Positions 11,969-24,373 of a stretch of DNA of 64,000 nucleotides are shown piece by piece (position 1 is the first letter of the stretch; each line of letters begins with the position of its first letter). This DNA is from Mixophyes australis (lineage: Eukaryota; Chordata; Amphibia; Anura; Limnodynastidae). Location of the stretch: the NCBI GenBank assembly GCA_036250195.1, contig JAVHZZ010000003.1, positions 330,879,694 to 330,943,693 of the forward strand, read 5' to 3'. Below the pieces are notes generated by a model. That model ran no database searches, was not told where the DNA came from, and was given only the letters and a program-made list of their open reading frames with translations. Both the position numbers and the translations under genes were made by a program.

Positions 11969-12620
11969 AATGCAGAGCCATTAATCCATCTTGTAGATCG
12001 GCCTGCTTTAATCTTGTTAGGTTTCCTCTGTGATAAATATGGACCCAGTTCTGCCTTGGTTGATACACCTACCCAAGACTACTTTATATATCACAATGCC
12101 ATTTGCTGTACCTGCTCTTTCTGTGGGAGATTTATCTGCAGGACTTCCCAGAGTCTTAAAAGTGGTGTTTGGCTCCCACCCTTCCCCCCCCCCTTTGGTT
12201 TAGCAGCTGGGGACACTTACAGGAGGTTGAGAGCTGCCTGTTCTGCTGCTCTGTGTGGTGGTGTGTACATGTACCTGTATTTAAGACTTTCTGTAGGGAA
12301 AATCCCCCCTGATTAACAAAAAAGTTTGACCCAGGCTCCTTAGCCTGCCCAGAAGGGCGGCATGTTTTCACCACTACAAAGTGGAAATTTAAATCCCCCT
12401 CTTTGCTATAGGTGAATTGGTGCTTTGTTATTACCTGTAACCCTTTTCTAACAAGTCATGTGTATTTACCACTTCCTGAGTCTTCTTCTGCTGCAACACC
12501 TGTATTCAGCACTGACTTGTGGGACTCTAAATGGTTAAAGGCATCACCCCCTGTAAACATCTTGTATCTATCCCAACTGTCTTACGGGACAGCTGAGAAA
12601 ACACCTTCCTCCCCCTAGAC
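11969..12620. other. Unassigned sequence, possibly retroelement debris
   Basis: No protein motif could be read. The stretch adjoins gypsy gag-protease remains further right and may be non-coding sequence of the same insertion, but nothing demonstrates that. Confidence 0.3.
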
Positions 12621-12813
12621 CAGGGTTTCCCAAACCCAGTCCTCAGGGCTCCCCAACAGTGCAGGTTTTCTGGATCACATCTGACATAATTAGGACCACC
12701 TGTGTATCTGTTACAATGTGTCAGTCAGTAATGAATACACCTGTGGTCCAGCAAGGAGATATGGAAAACCTGCACTGTTTGGGAGACCTGAGGACTGGGT
12801 TTGGGAAACCCTG
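12621..12813. mobile_element. hAT-type MITE, 193 bp, perfect 8-bp TSD CCCTAGAC
   Basis: The element starts CAGGGTTTCCCAAACCCAGT and ends with the inverted equivalent GGTTTGGGAAACCCTG. CCCTAGAC is repeated exactly at 12613-12620 and 12814-12821. TIRs beginning CAG and an 8-bp TSD are the hallmark of hAT elements. It contains no coding sequence. The exact TSD suggests a fairly recent insertion compared with its neighbours. Confidence 0.92.
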
Positions 12814-13363
12814 CCCTAGACACATTCATGTGGGAATTGCCCAATATTTGCACAGGAAAATCCATAATTACCCTCAGCCCTACATCTCAGCCAGAGGGTT
12901 CACTCACATTGTTACACATTACACCTACCACACGTTCCACAGTATGTACAGGGTTAAGGTGGGGGTCACACCCCTATGAACCTCTCATATCTACTGTTAT
13001 CAGAGTCTCCTCTTGGGGGCTAAGTAAGAGAACACATTTCTCCCCCATAGTATTTCTGGCACAGAAGAATTCATACTCCACCCTGTCATCCTTTCTGCTT
13101 AGTCCGCTCCCAGGCACCATGATACACTACCCCTGCCACACATTCCTTTGTATTTGAGGGATTAAGGCCGGTTAAGGCTAGCACTGTCTTGGTCTCCTTT
13201 TAAATGTCAGCTGAGAGACAACCTTCCTTTCACTTACTCATTTATGGGGAACCCCACTTTATCTGTTACAATTTAGGCAATTCTGGATTTAGTACAGAGC
13301 AATACACACTTTCCTCTTGCCTTTTCTCCCATCAAATTGTACCCCCAGTTGGGAAATGCTTGG
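12814..13363. other. Unassigned sequence next to gypsy debris
   Basis: No frame with a recognisable domain was found. It may be decayed downstream sequence of the minus-strand gypsy element starting to its right. Confidence 0.3.
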
Positions 13364-14030
13364 TTAGTTAAGCAGAATTAATGCAGAATTAACAGCAATA
13401 TCATTGAAAACATATTGAGCAAAAATTCTACTTAAATCAGTACCACGCAAGACATTTGTATTGTCTAATACCCCTACTTCTTGAATCCCCCTCACTGCAC
13501 CCCAATCTAGGTACACCCAGACTACCACCTCCCACCCTTTCCACAGAAATTGTCTTCCCAATAATTATGTCCATTGAGCCCATAAGCTCTGGACGCACAA
13601 GGGTAACATCAGTCCCTGTGTCTCTTAATCCCACAGGTGGCTTGTCAACCACAGTGACTGGTTGTCCTTTGGGTTCTCTTGGGATTTAGCTACACACAGG
13701 ATCGCTGTTTCATCTCTCATATGTCATCCTTTTTCACATCTGCTGGGCACAGAGTTAGAGACTTCTCCAGGGTCATCAAATTTTTTAGACCCTCAAGGAT
13801 ATTCATTTTCAAACCCCGAATCCTGTTGGAAATTAGTGTATAATTGACCCATAAGTCCAGAGCAGGTGTGGGAGGCACTACGCTTGAAATCTTTTTTGTT
13901 GTTGTGCTTCAGGGGATGATGTTAAGACGATTCAGCAGATCACCTTTGATAGCCTCATAATGCTGGCCCTGTTCAGGGGGGAAGATCTGCAAATGCTTCC
14001 AAGGCTGCTTCTTTCACAGGTTATATTTTA
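13364..14030 (-). pseudogene. Ty3/gypsy gag capsid and aspartic protease remnant
   Basis: On the minus strand, around 14030-13700, a broken frame gives HYEAIKGDLLNRLNI and later GLKNLMTLEKSLTLCPADV, resembling the SCAN-like capsid found in some vertebrate gypsy elements (helix ending in dY-vK-aiL-r, then a L-lEq-l--cP-dv helix). At about 13640-13590 the motif GLRDTGTDVTLVRPE is a retropepsin active site (DTG), and after a frameshift VGVLDNTNVLRGTDL at about 13480-13440 resembles the protease C-terminal LLGTDL motif. Gag followed by protease on one strand is the expected retroelement order. RT was not found downstream. Several stops and at least one frameshift make it a pseudogene. Confidence 0.7.
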
Positions 14031-14339
14031 TATGCACAGTTTAGAAAGTGGATAATGAACATTTGTGCATGGAAATATTGTTTTCAAACCTTTTGCTTGA
14101 AAATAATACTGCAGTAACTTAATCATATTTATGGACAACATAATGGATTCTCTGGGAATTAAGTATGGTCTCTTAGCTAACGTGGCAAGTTTCCAGATCC
14201 ATTTCTAAATTTTAACATTACATCCACAATCATGAGTCACATCCACAAACATCTACCATTAAGTTTGACAACATAACTATTGAATTGTAGATCATTGCTA
14301 TGAAATTTCTCAGAAAGTAATACATGCAAGGCAAAATTA
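14031..14339. other. Unassigned sequence between gypsy debris and LINE
   Basis: No domain or repeat boundary could be read. Confidence 0.4.
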
Positions 14340-16190
14340 GTTTCCAACACAACGTTTATTTATTTGGTTTATTTAACATTTATTCGATACAAACTTCAAC
14401 TGTCAAAATTTACAGAATACATTTAAACATGATCCAAAGATTTTCAGTAATACAACAATAAAACTTGTAGAAAAGTGTTTGTGGGGGATGACAGGTAGGA
14501 GGTCGCCACCATAGTGTTTGATGACATATGGGTACTACTTTATGGAATAGAGACATTGTTCATTAGTGAAGCCTTGTGCATATCTTGCTGCAAGAGTTGC
14601 ATGGAATAACAATTATTTAATTTAATAGGGTCTCGCGTAGGAATCTAGTTTATGCTGATGTGTGTTTATGAGGATTGCATTTGTAGGAAGAGCCACAAGG
14701 CCCAAACCTGGTTAAATATATTTTCTTTGTTCTGCAGATGGTAATGTATTACATGCAGGTTATATACCAGGGGTCTAGCCATTTTCACGATTTAGCAATA
14801 AAGCATTTAGCTACCACTAATGTATGAGAGGCCAGTTTAGTAGAATGTTTGCATCTTGGAGATGGTAGCAGAGAATTAATGTTCAGGGTTCTCTAGAAAT
14901 ATGGCATGAAAGGAGGTAGGCCAGGAGATCCCAGATCCTATCCCAATAGGCAGATATTTTTGGACAAGTCCTCCAAATGTGCAGGAATGTTCCTTTTTGC
15001 CCGTATTCCCTCTAACAATTGGGGTAGTATAGTTGAAGTTTGTTTATTGTATAGTACCAACTGAAGTATACTTTATAAGAATTTCCCTTGAACAAGGTTG
15101 AAGTCGAGCTAGCAGCTAATTTTTCTCTAATTGTCTCCCACTAGCCCTCTCTCGTCTGTTTTGAAATCCCATCACTGAGCCAAGCAAGATTCCATAAAGA
15201 AATTAGATCATACCTTTCTTCAAAGGGAAGATGTATAGTAATTTTTCTGAGAACCCCTCCTCTTGAAAGTGCAAGAAATGTGTTATCTGTATGAAATCAT
15301 AAAATTTGGGATTGAATTCAGGATATTTGTTATGTAAAGCGTCAAATAGAAGCCAGTATTCCCTGTCAGAGAGATCAGATGCAAAGCCTATCCCAGCCCT
15401 GGTCTAGGTTTGGAAGTAGACTGTGTGATAGGCCTGGAGAGAAATCTGCATTGTTCCATAATGTGAATACATGTAGGTATGGAGGTTATGATTGTCCTCG
15501 GCTTTTACGCATATCCATAGGTGCAGCACGGTGGCTTGGTGGTTATCACTTCTGCCCCACAGCACTAGGGCCATGAGTTTGATTCCCAACCATGGCCTTA
15601 TCTATGTGGAGTTTATATGTCCTCGTGTTTGCGTGGTTTACCTCCGGGTGCTCCGGTTTCCTCCCACTCTCCAAAAACATACTGGTATGCTAATTGGCTG
15701 CTATCAGATTGACCATAGTCTCTCTGTCTGTGTGTATGTATGTTAGGGAACTTAGACTTCAAGCTCCAATAGGGCAGGGACTGATGTGAGTGAGTTCTCT
15801 GTACAGCACTGCGGAATTAGTGGCGCTATATAAATAGATGATGATGATGATCTTGGTAGAGAAACAGTTTTATTCTGTTTTGTTTGGTGAGCCACCATTA
15901 GCTAAAAAGAAATGTAAGTTTAAGGTAAAGGGCCTCTATATGTAGCCAGACAGTGTGGCAGGTGGAGCGAATGAGGCTGTCATTTGGCTTAGGTTGGCTA
16001 CCCAATAATAAACTTTAACATCCGGTAATGTCTCTCCGTTTTGCAGGTTTTATTTAAGTAGGGTCAGGTGAACTCTAAAGGGTTTGTCTTTTTCCAAATA
16101 AATTTAGAAAACATTTATGGATGCTTGCGAATTTTAAGAATTTGACTCTGGGAGCTTTTGAAAATAATATAGGAGTTTGTGGAAAATATT
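14340..16190 (-). mobile_element. Tx1/L1-clade LINE, ORF2 C-terminal part and 3' end, split by a SINE
   Basis: Read on the minus strand, 16175-16146 gives LLYYFQKLP and about 16105-16070 gives KFIWKKTNPL, matching the L1 ORF2 region after the RT (consensus LLYlFqnLP then FIW--kkPri). Further 3', 15005-14915 gives GTFLHIWRTCPKISAYWDRI, the cysteine-bearing C-terminal motif of L1 ORF2 (H-W--CP-i--fW--i). The last 0.5 kb is AT-rich 3' UTR. The 5' part including RT is absent. Stops and frameshifts are frequent. A SINE (15521-15851) is inserted in the opposite orientation, so it postdates the LINE. Confidence 0.85.
15521..15851 (+). mobile_element. tRNA-derived SINE, near full length, nested in a LINE
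   Basis: The head has a pol III A-box-like TGGCTTGGTGG and a B-box-like GAGTTTGATTCCC. The body has CTCCGGGTGCTCCGGTTTCC. The tail has GGGCAGGGACTGATGTGAG and GGCGCTATATAAATAGATGA with ATG repeats. The tail resembles the 3' end of the LINE at 7880-8351, as expected if the SINE borrows that LINE's machinery. Confidence 0.92.
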
Positions 16191-17204
16191 AATTTTGACC
16201 AATATTTATTTTTAACACTGTGGTTTAATCCAATCTATATTGTTTCAAAATGTCCTCTTATATATGAGCAACTTGTAATTCACTATAGAAGAGAACAATG
16301 CACTACAGTGTATTTAGAAATTTGGTTGGCTATTGGTTCATCCATCTATAAATGCTTAATACAATCATAATGCAGAGATAAAATGTGACTTAAATAGGTC
16401 AGTTCTATCTAGATGTCAAATTACCATAGATTGTCAGTTACATTATATGAATAACATTATTATTATTATTATATAACATTGCTAAGTTATAACTTACTAG
16501 CAAGAGAACTATACATTTTAGGTATGAAAGTGATGATCCTGGATCCCAGTGTCATTAAGTATGTTAACACAAATGTCTTGTAATGGGTCATGTGTATAAA
16601 CACAGGAATATTCTGTTCGCAGTCCACCTGCTACTAGCAACAGAGGGACATCTCCGTCATAACAATATACCGGTATAATGTAATATAGAAACCCCTGCTT
16701 CTAGAGCCCATGAAGAGTAAATTGGAGGCAATAATAATGCATTACATATATACCCTTTTACAGATCTATTTCTTATATTTATATTTCCACAGTTGTATAG
16801 CACTAATGTATAATATATCCATTAGGATTGCATTTAGCTGTTCAATGGAATCAATATATTCCATTTGCTGTATTACTGAACGAATATGGATATCCTTAAA
16901 AAGCAAATCAAGACTGTACACCATATACTCAGAAATCCTCACCTGGAGTGGGTGAATCATGTATCCTGTTTGATCATGTAATCTGTAATACAAAGGACAT
17001 GGTTCTGGGTTAAATTTATGTGTTGTTTTAAGTGTATTCACTGCCCCCTTGTGGAAGTAGAAGGTGAGATTTTCTTAATTGAGTTCCAAATCATCTTTCA
17101 GGTGCAGGTAAATAGGAAACGGACAAAGTCTATATACAAAGCATTTAAATTTGGCACATGGAAAGAGTCTTAAGTAAAATGAAGAATTTAAGACTACTGT
17201 CTGT
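16191..17204. other. Unassigned AT-rich sequence
   Basis: No gene seen. A short ATT microsatellite lies at about 16457-16472. Confidence 0.5.
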
Positions 17205-17262
17205 TACCCATGCCTTGAAAAAGCCTATTGCAGCGAAACGCGCATTTGCGTTTAAGCTGTGT
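17205..17262 (+). other. CCTTGA...GCGAAACGCGC motif (Penelope-type terminal motif, copy 1)
   Basis: CCTTGAAAAAGCC, an eight-base AT-rich gap, then GCGAAACGCGC. The same layout occurs at 41545-41580 within the Penelope-like element's 3' region and inverted at 61620-61665. It may mark an old Penelope terminal repeat fragment. A relation to the hammerhead ribozymes known in Penelope elements is possible, but the essential core bases differ. Confidence 0.4.
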
Positions 17263-17859
17263 GTTTTTCCTTCTTTTATAATCTCAAGTAGAGCACGAAT
17301 CGCAAATGGTGTGGGATCACATTCTAGTACCGTATGCCCAAACCCAGAGAATTAGATATTTATAAACAGATTGCAATTTACTCCCTGCCACCAATAGTAT
17401 GTAGGAAACCGCATATACTATATGCAGGAAAATTCATCCTGTCCGCTAAAGCACAGGGAGGCATAGATACTTTACAGCTCTATGTCCTGAGAATCAACTG
17501 ATTGTCCCACAACTGCATATGGTTCAATCTTTTATTCTGAACGGAGCTTTAACACAAGAATATTAGTTTTGACTCCTTTATTGCAATCAATATCAGCTTT
17601 CTCAGATTGATTCACTACAAGTGGTACGAGTAATCAAATATAGGATAATAAGGAACTACACGCATTTTTTTTTTTTCTTTCATTTTCACAGTTTTTATTT
17701 CACTTTTGACACTATTCACATATATTCACTCATATTTCACTATTTTTATCCAATTATTTTAGTTATAATAAATAAAGGTTACGTTCTAACATTCTTTAGG
17801 GGCTGTAATGACTTTTGTCAAGTGACAAGATGACAGATCCTTATGAACTCTGACAGTTA
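17263..17859. other. Unassigned AT-rich sequence, possible Penelope repeat debris
   Basis: It follows the motif at 17205 and contains a T-rich tract at 17665-17680. No coding sequence. Confidence 0.3.
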
Positions 17860-18560
17860 TGGGAAGAAGGGAGGGGGAGGGCGGTGGAGTTTGGTGTAGA
17901 GACTGTAAAAGAGCCATTAGTGAGGAAAACCAGGAGAGGACGGTGTTACAGAGCTCTACAGTTTGGAGAGCTTGCAAAAGGCGGGAGTGGTCAATGTAAT
18001 GAAGGCTGCAGAGAGGTCTTGAAGGATAAGAAGGCAGGAATGTCCCTTAGATTTAGCATACAGAAAGTGGATAGTAGGACAGCATGTGTTAAAGGAGGAG
18101 GGGGAAGGTACAAGATGAGAGGGATAGTTTGAGGAGATGGACAAGGTGGGAGCAGGCCCAGAGAGAGGGAGCAGAGGCGGTGGGAGAGGATGGGTTCAAG
18201 TGGGCAGGTAGAGGGGTGAGAGGATAGAAAGGTGCAATTACCGTGAGTGAAGGATGAGAAGGTGGGTGAGCTAGCGAGGGTGTGTGGCAGTGGGGAGCAG
18301 AGGGCAGAGATGGGGTCCACAGAGGAGGGTAATGGGGAGGTGAGGGGGGAGAGGGTGGGGCGGATGGGAAGTGTTGGGAGATATGATGATGTATGGGCAC
18401 AAATTTGGAGGTGAAGTGGGTAATAAAGCTGAGAGTAAGTGGGGGGGGGGGGGAGTCGAGTGGTGAGAGATAGAGGTTTGAGGATTGAGAGGAAATGAGA
18501 GCCTTGAAGCAGGACTGTTTAGAGAGCGTTAAAGTAGAACTGTAAGAGGAGACAATGACC
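17860..18560. repeat. Purine-rich, strand-asymmetric block
   Basis: The plus strand is dominated by G and A for about 700 bases, with many GAGG and GGAG words and a run of 13 G at 18441-18453. The long minus-strand open frame (Ser/Pro/His rich) is explained by this skew. The part near 17990-18060 does not look simple and may derive from an unidentified repeat. Confidence 0.7.
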
Positions 18561-21500
18561 TTGAAGTGAAAGAAATCGGCACCATTTTCCTCTGCCAACC
18601 AGGACTTGCGAAAAACATATACTATATTTCCAAAATAATACCTAATAGGCAAACAGCCCCATAACATTGGTATTAAAATAAAACTTCTCCAAAGCTTGTT
18701 TACATTTTTATTCTACCCCTCATTTCATAGACAATGTTTTTATTATTTCGTCCTGCTCCTAGTGGATCTGCAACAAGAACGAATGGAGGGGTAAAAATGC
18801 GATCAGCCAATCTGATTGGCTTGTTTCTGTTTTGCTGGAGCATGGACTGGTTGTCCCCTAGTGATTGCAACCCCATTACTGACTGAGCGGAGTTCACAGT
18901 TTGACCTGGGGGCCTCAGCCTGGCATAGAGTGTTATTGGTTGCTGCTTTTGCAGAGGGACCCCCTTGCTTGTTAGCGGTAATCAGTCTACGCTATAGCAC
19001 TGCTTCTGGGTTTTTTTTTTTGTTGTTTTTTTTTACGGGGGGTGGGGAATATGAAATGGTTTTAATGTATTATTCTTATCTATAATTTTTAAACACCAAA
19101 GCTTATGGCAGTCATCTTCACATATCTTAAGATGCAACACATAATACACACAAAAGACCACAATATTGCAGCTGTATTTTTACACCTATGCTCATTATTC
19201 TAAATTACTCCATTATGTTTACCGTTGTCTTAAAATTAGAATGTGCGCAGAAATAAGCTTCGCTTATTCTGGTGATCTTGAAGCTGTTGCCTGTGGTGTC
19301 TGAATATGACAGGAACATTTTCCACTTATGTTACCAGTGATCATAATGGACTTTTGACATCTCCATTTTATTTTTCTCTCTTTCTGCTTTTTCTGATAAA
19401 AAGCAAACTGTGCTATGATGATTTTGCTATCCCCTTCTTATTCATCTGACTCATGATAAATAAGCTTGTTGATAGTGTCATTATACTGAAAGTGTTCTTA
19501 AAGTTGCATGTGTGTCTCATCTTGTCTCTGATAAATAATGCCCACTCTAGGGTTTTGAATCAGCAATAAGAGCTGTCATCAAAGAAAGGTACAGAGGTTT
19601 TTGTATAAATTTGAGAAGACAGGAATTTGCAATAGGCTTTTAGCAGAATATGATGTGCATGAACAAACAGTGCCTTCTGATTGTACAAGTGATACTGCAT
19701 GGAGGTTCAGGGTTGACGGGAATATCCTACCTGTTGATTAATTCATGTATAATACACAAGTGATGTCAATATAGTTACAAACTTCTGTAAATTACATTTA
19801 TTTAAATGGTAGCTTTTGATTTCTCATCTCATTAGGAAAATGTGTATTTTAAAAGGAATAATGCACCCCTACTGTAAGTTATTACAGTTATTTATGACCT
19901 GTTTAAAAAGTGACCCTTGTGGTTTTATAAGGTCACAGTATTCCTGGGAGACTTTTATATCCATATAGTGTGGGCCTCCTCCTCCTTGGCACTACAGCCC
20001 ATGAAAGGCCCTGGCCTCTTGAACCATTCCAGCCCAATCCTCTCTCTTTTATCCTCTTCTGTCGCCCACCTTCCTTAAATCCATCTCAACATCATCCAAC
20101 CACCTAGTTCCGGGCCTATGAATAATGGGCCCACTGGCAAATTTTTATCCTGGGCCCACCTATCCTTGAGAGATGAGTTTATTTTTTTTCTCCCTTCACT
20201 ATCCTGTACTATAACCAGTTTTGATTATCACAATCTTTGGAAGCATGCACCCACTCCTAATGTCATAATGGCAATTGCCTCTTGCAACTATTAGCACTGT
20301 TAAGGAGGTGTGCTCTCATTTTTGTTTAAATTTATATAATCCCATTCATAAAATGTTTTTGTAATGATTGTTATTTATTTTATGATCTCTTCTGGTTGAA
20401 AACATAATCGAAAGTGATTTCAGTTTAATGCGAAATTAAAAGTTACTTTTGCAGAGAGCGTCTACATTATTGCTGCAATGTACATACTTATAGAATACAA
20501 GTTATATTGGAGTGTAGAGGGAAGTGGCGTGAAAGCCCAGGCTACTAACTTTTCAAATTGAACTGATAAATGTTGTATGAAATCTCTATCTCAAAATTGA
20601 TAGGTTATAATAAGATTTAATATATTCTTCTTTTTTCTCCAATTAATCTGCGATAAATATTGGCTAACCAAATGTTTGAAGCACAGACTCAAATTTTGTT
20701 CCATCACATCCACAGACGTTATAATCATTTTGTCAATCAGGAACACTCTATTCTTCATAGTTCCAGATTAAGCTTAATATACTTGTACTCTAATATAATA
20801 TCCAGGAAACAGACCTGTGTTCTCTTGTTTTTCCAGTGTATTATACAATTGAAATTATGATGCATTGTCTTGTACAGCTTTATGTAATATGCTGCATCAT
20901 TATAAGCACATTATAACTAATAATTCCATTTATTCCAAATTCCATTTAGTTTTGATTGACCCATTTGATTTAAAGACACCTTTGCGAATGAAAAAACAAT
21001 AACAACATTCAGTGGAGAGAGCTAGAAAGTGCAGTACACAAACTAGCTTATTTGTGATTAGTTAATTTGAAAGTTTTATGTTTATTTCTGCTCTGTAGGC
21101 GTAGCTGTTTGTAATAATAAGTCGCAAATATTCTTTATGAAATGAGATCAGTTGAACTTTTCAAACAGTAGATGGCACTGTTTACATAGTGGACAAGGTT
21201 GTGTGAGTTTGCATATATAATATTAATATTATTATCCTTTATAAAGCACCAACTTATTACACAGCTCTATACATTGAGGGGATCATGATATTAATATATA
21301 ACATGCAATTACATGAAACAGAAGATAAAGCTGTGTGAATTGTTGGGGTAAATACACTTTCAAAGGAAGCCTATTTAACAAAATAGTTTGATTCTAAATT
21401 TCCATATGGTTAATTGTCCACTTCTGGAAATACTACCAGTTTTGTGGTCCTTGGAGGCAGACTATTGTTCCGTTGCATAACCGAGTTGTTGCCAATGTTT

Positions 21501-21945
21501 TATAATTAAGACTTTGTATCCACGTCAAAACTTAAGTTCAATCCTATGTTAAGTTTTTTTGTATATCGGACCATTATAACCTATGACACCATTATCTGTT
21601 AAACGAAAAACTCAGTGTTTTCATGCGGTGGGAAGAGATTTCTTTTTTGTACAAAAGATTTCTGACCTATTTAAAATGTGTATGAACTCTAGAAATCTTT
21701 GATGCTCACAACACATCCTATAGTGCATTTGCCTGAAGACACATGCTGTGTTGCCTTAGAGAAGGCTGCATAGTGTAGAATCATGCCTTCAAGTGATATA
21801 GCAGCTGTCAGTTATCATGTCAACAGTCCACATTACATATTCTGTGTAGTGGAGTCCTTCCATTAGGTGATGTCACACCTGCATTTTTGCAGCAGTCTTA
21901 TCTGTGTCTGATAAAAGTAGCAGGCATCTGCTGCTAACTTGTATT
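18561..21945. other. Unassigned sequence
   Basis: Read on both strands with no protein domain found. T-rich tracts lie at about 19010-19035. A CT-rich stretch at 19975-20110 may be an old repeat but was not recognised. Confidence 0.45.
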
Positions 21946-22339
21946 AAACTGGGTACATGCCTATGCAATCATATGTCATATGCAATGTCTCTTACGATTT
22001 TACCAACAATTGAAAGTCCCGTTGAGCATGCCGATTCATGTGTACACTATTTATCTTCAGATCTGTGATCATCATCTCTCATAATCCTCTGCTGAAACTC
22101 GCAGAAATCTACCTACACTGCTGGTCGTGAGCACATACACACTTCCACATTTGCCCATCTTCATTCCATTGTAGATCGTTATTTTTTAGGAAGTTTAGAA
22201 AACCAATTTAACAGATGCAATGTGTTTTGGCACGATAAAACATGATCGTTGGAGTGTACACACACTCTTGCAATATCGGAACAAACAGTCCTGAATCGTG
22301 TGATCTGCACCTTAATTGCATAGGTGTGTACCCAGCTTT
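21946..22339. mobile_element. Nonautonomous DNA transposon, about 394 bp, with about 26-bp TIRs
   Basis: The left end ACTGGGTACATGCCTATGCA is matched by the right end TGCATAGGTGTGTACCCAGC in inverted form with a few mismatches. There is no coding sequence. Flanking TSDs are not clear because both flanks are T/A-rich. Confidence 0.8.
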
Positions 22340-23269
22340 ACTAAAGTCTTTTGGATCTGTTTTTTTCACATGAGTAGTTTCCAAAGCTTCTTACACTTCT
22401 TACAGATCCCTACATTTAGCATTTTCACCTTGCAGATTAAAAGCTTCTGAAATCTATCTAGTCCTATTGAAACGGAAGTCAAATGCTCTAGACTGTCACA
22501 TACAAGATGTTCGAAGCTCTTGAAGTATCGGAGCAGCTTTTTCCCTAGCAGATAAAAGCACTGAAACACTTATATACATTTTCTGAGTGTTTGAAATAGC
22601 AGACTGACTAAATGCTTATCTAGAAATAAAATTGTCTATGCGTTAAGTGTTCATAAAAATTCAGTTGTATAGTTGCGGGTAAGGGGGAAAAAAGCTATTT
22701 CCAAAAAGCAACTATGATCTCCTCTCCATTCCAATAACAAAAAATATCTATTGATATGCAAAGAAAAAAAAATATTTAAAAAAAATATTAAAATGAGTGA
22801 AGTGTAACAATAATTTTTATTATTAAGTATTATTAAAATATAACTATATATAATAATTCTGTGTGATTTAAAGCTTATAACACATTGATGAATGTATCTT
22901 TATATATAATATTGCACACAAAATATAATACCACTTAAGTAAACAATAGTAAAATGCTCTTATAATACATATAAGTCCCAATGAGACCATAGGACATTTT
23001 AGAGAGAATGACTGCTTACTCCATAAGCAGTTGCTTCATATCACTGGGAGTCTCAAATGTTCGTAACTGTGCAGATATTTATAATGTTGAATCAGTGGTT
23101 ATCAATATATACATTCATCAGTCCAAATAACCCAAGAGTGAATTCATGCAGAAGTGGATATAGTATATTTGCAATTTATTCAAAACATCCCTATGATGAA
23201 ATTGCTAACTGCAAAGAAATGTGTCAGGAGAATCTTCCTGAATATTCGTTGGTTAATCCTTATTTTTGC
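22340..23269. other. Unassigned AT-rich sequence
   Basis: Strongly A/T-rich between 22740 and 22960, with no gene or named repeat. Confidence 0.5.
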
Positions 23270-24133
23270 TGGACCCGCGACCGGGGTCTGGGCTTACCTG
23301 CTCCTCAGCGCTTTCCTCTTCGGCACTGAACGACGCAATTCCATAGTCCCGGCCGTCATCTTTGATTCGACTTTCAGATTAGCTTTGTTCTATAACCTCT
23401 GCCTCTCATTCATTGTCCTGTCAATAACTCTTGATAGGATATTTAAAGCATCTGCTGCAGCACTTGGGTGCTTATTGTTTGTGTCAAGCTTCCTGCTAGT
23501 ATCAAAACATGGCTCCCTGTGCTTTCCAAGTGTTACTTTGCACTATTGTATTCTGCTCCATTGCCTACAGTACTTTCTACCTGTCTGCACAACATTACAG
23601 TTCAGCAGACTCCTCCATTGTCCACAGAGGTTAGTAATTCGTCTGCACAATACTGCTTAGTTGTGTCTGGCTCTACTCTCATCTGTCTGCAGACTATTAC
23701 ATTATTTCATCTGGCTCCAGTGCCCGCATTGGTAACAGTCTGTTCACAGATCATCACAGCAAATTACCCAGTTCCGCTGCCCACAGTGATTACTAGCCTG
23801 CCCACAGATTATCTAGTTACTGTATCCTGCTTAACTGTCCGCAGTGGTAACTACCACTCATTTCATTGTCATGTGCCACTGTTCGCAGTGGTAACCATCT
23901 CTCTGCAGATAATCACAGCATTGTATCTAGCTCCACTGCCTGAAGTGGTGACCGTTCTTCCGCAGATCGTCGCAGCTTTGTGTCAAGCACTACTGCTGGA
24001 CACAAAGCTACAATTGGTAACCACTGCGGTTACTGATTGTCCGCAGACTATCTCATTGGGTTGGGTACTGGACAGCGAACATCACTACCCCGACATCTTC
24101 CAAGAGAATCTCGGAACCCTGACATGCTGTTAA
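23270..24133 (+). other. LTR-like block with degenerate 60-bp tandem repeats and a 221-codon open frame
   Basis: From about 23560 to 24020 the sequence repeats a loose 60-base unit with CTCCACTGCC, GTGGTAAC and CTGCAGATCATCACAGC words. The open frame 23468-24133 follows this and reads as about 20-residue repeats rich in L, V, P and T (LAPLPEVVTVLPQIV-like). No protein family is recognised. The upstream part is CpG-richer than its surroundings, similar to an LTR, but no TG...CA ends with a TSD could be fixed. Most likely repeat-derived and non-coding. Confidence 0.35.
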
Positions 24134-24192
24134 TATCGATTGTTTAAAAAAATTACTTGCAATCATTGCGACCATTTAACATGCCGCCAGCA

Positions 24193-24373
24193 CAGAATCG
24201 CGTTACTTTGAACGCTGCCACTATTATTCTTGCTCTTAATGGTGCAAGGGAAGGAGGCGGCGCCTGTATATTATGTACAGCATTGTACAGGCAGGGCTTC
24301 CCTCCATTGCATCCTCAAGAGCAAAAATAACAGTGCGAATAATAGTGCCGGCGTTCAAAATAACGCGACTCTG
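24193..24373. mobile_element. Palindromic MITE, 181 bp
   Basis: The left end CAGAATCGCGTTACTTTGAA and the right end TTCAAAATAACGCGACTCTG are near reverse complements. The pairing continues inward through CACTATTATTC and TTGCTCTT, so most of the element is a hairpin. It starts CAG and ends CTG, but an 8-bp TSD was not evident. Confidence 0.85.

Noticed and set aside
18089..18667. 192-codon minus-strand Ser/Pro/His-rich frame as a gene
   Set aside because: It is explained by the purine skew of the plus strand; there are no domain, splice or start features.
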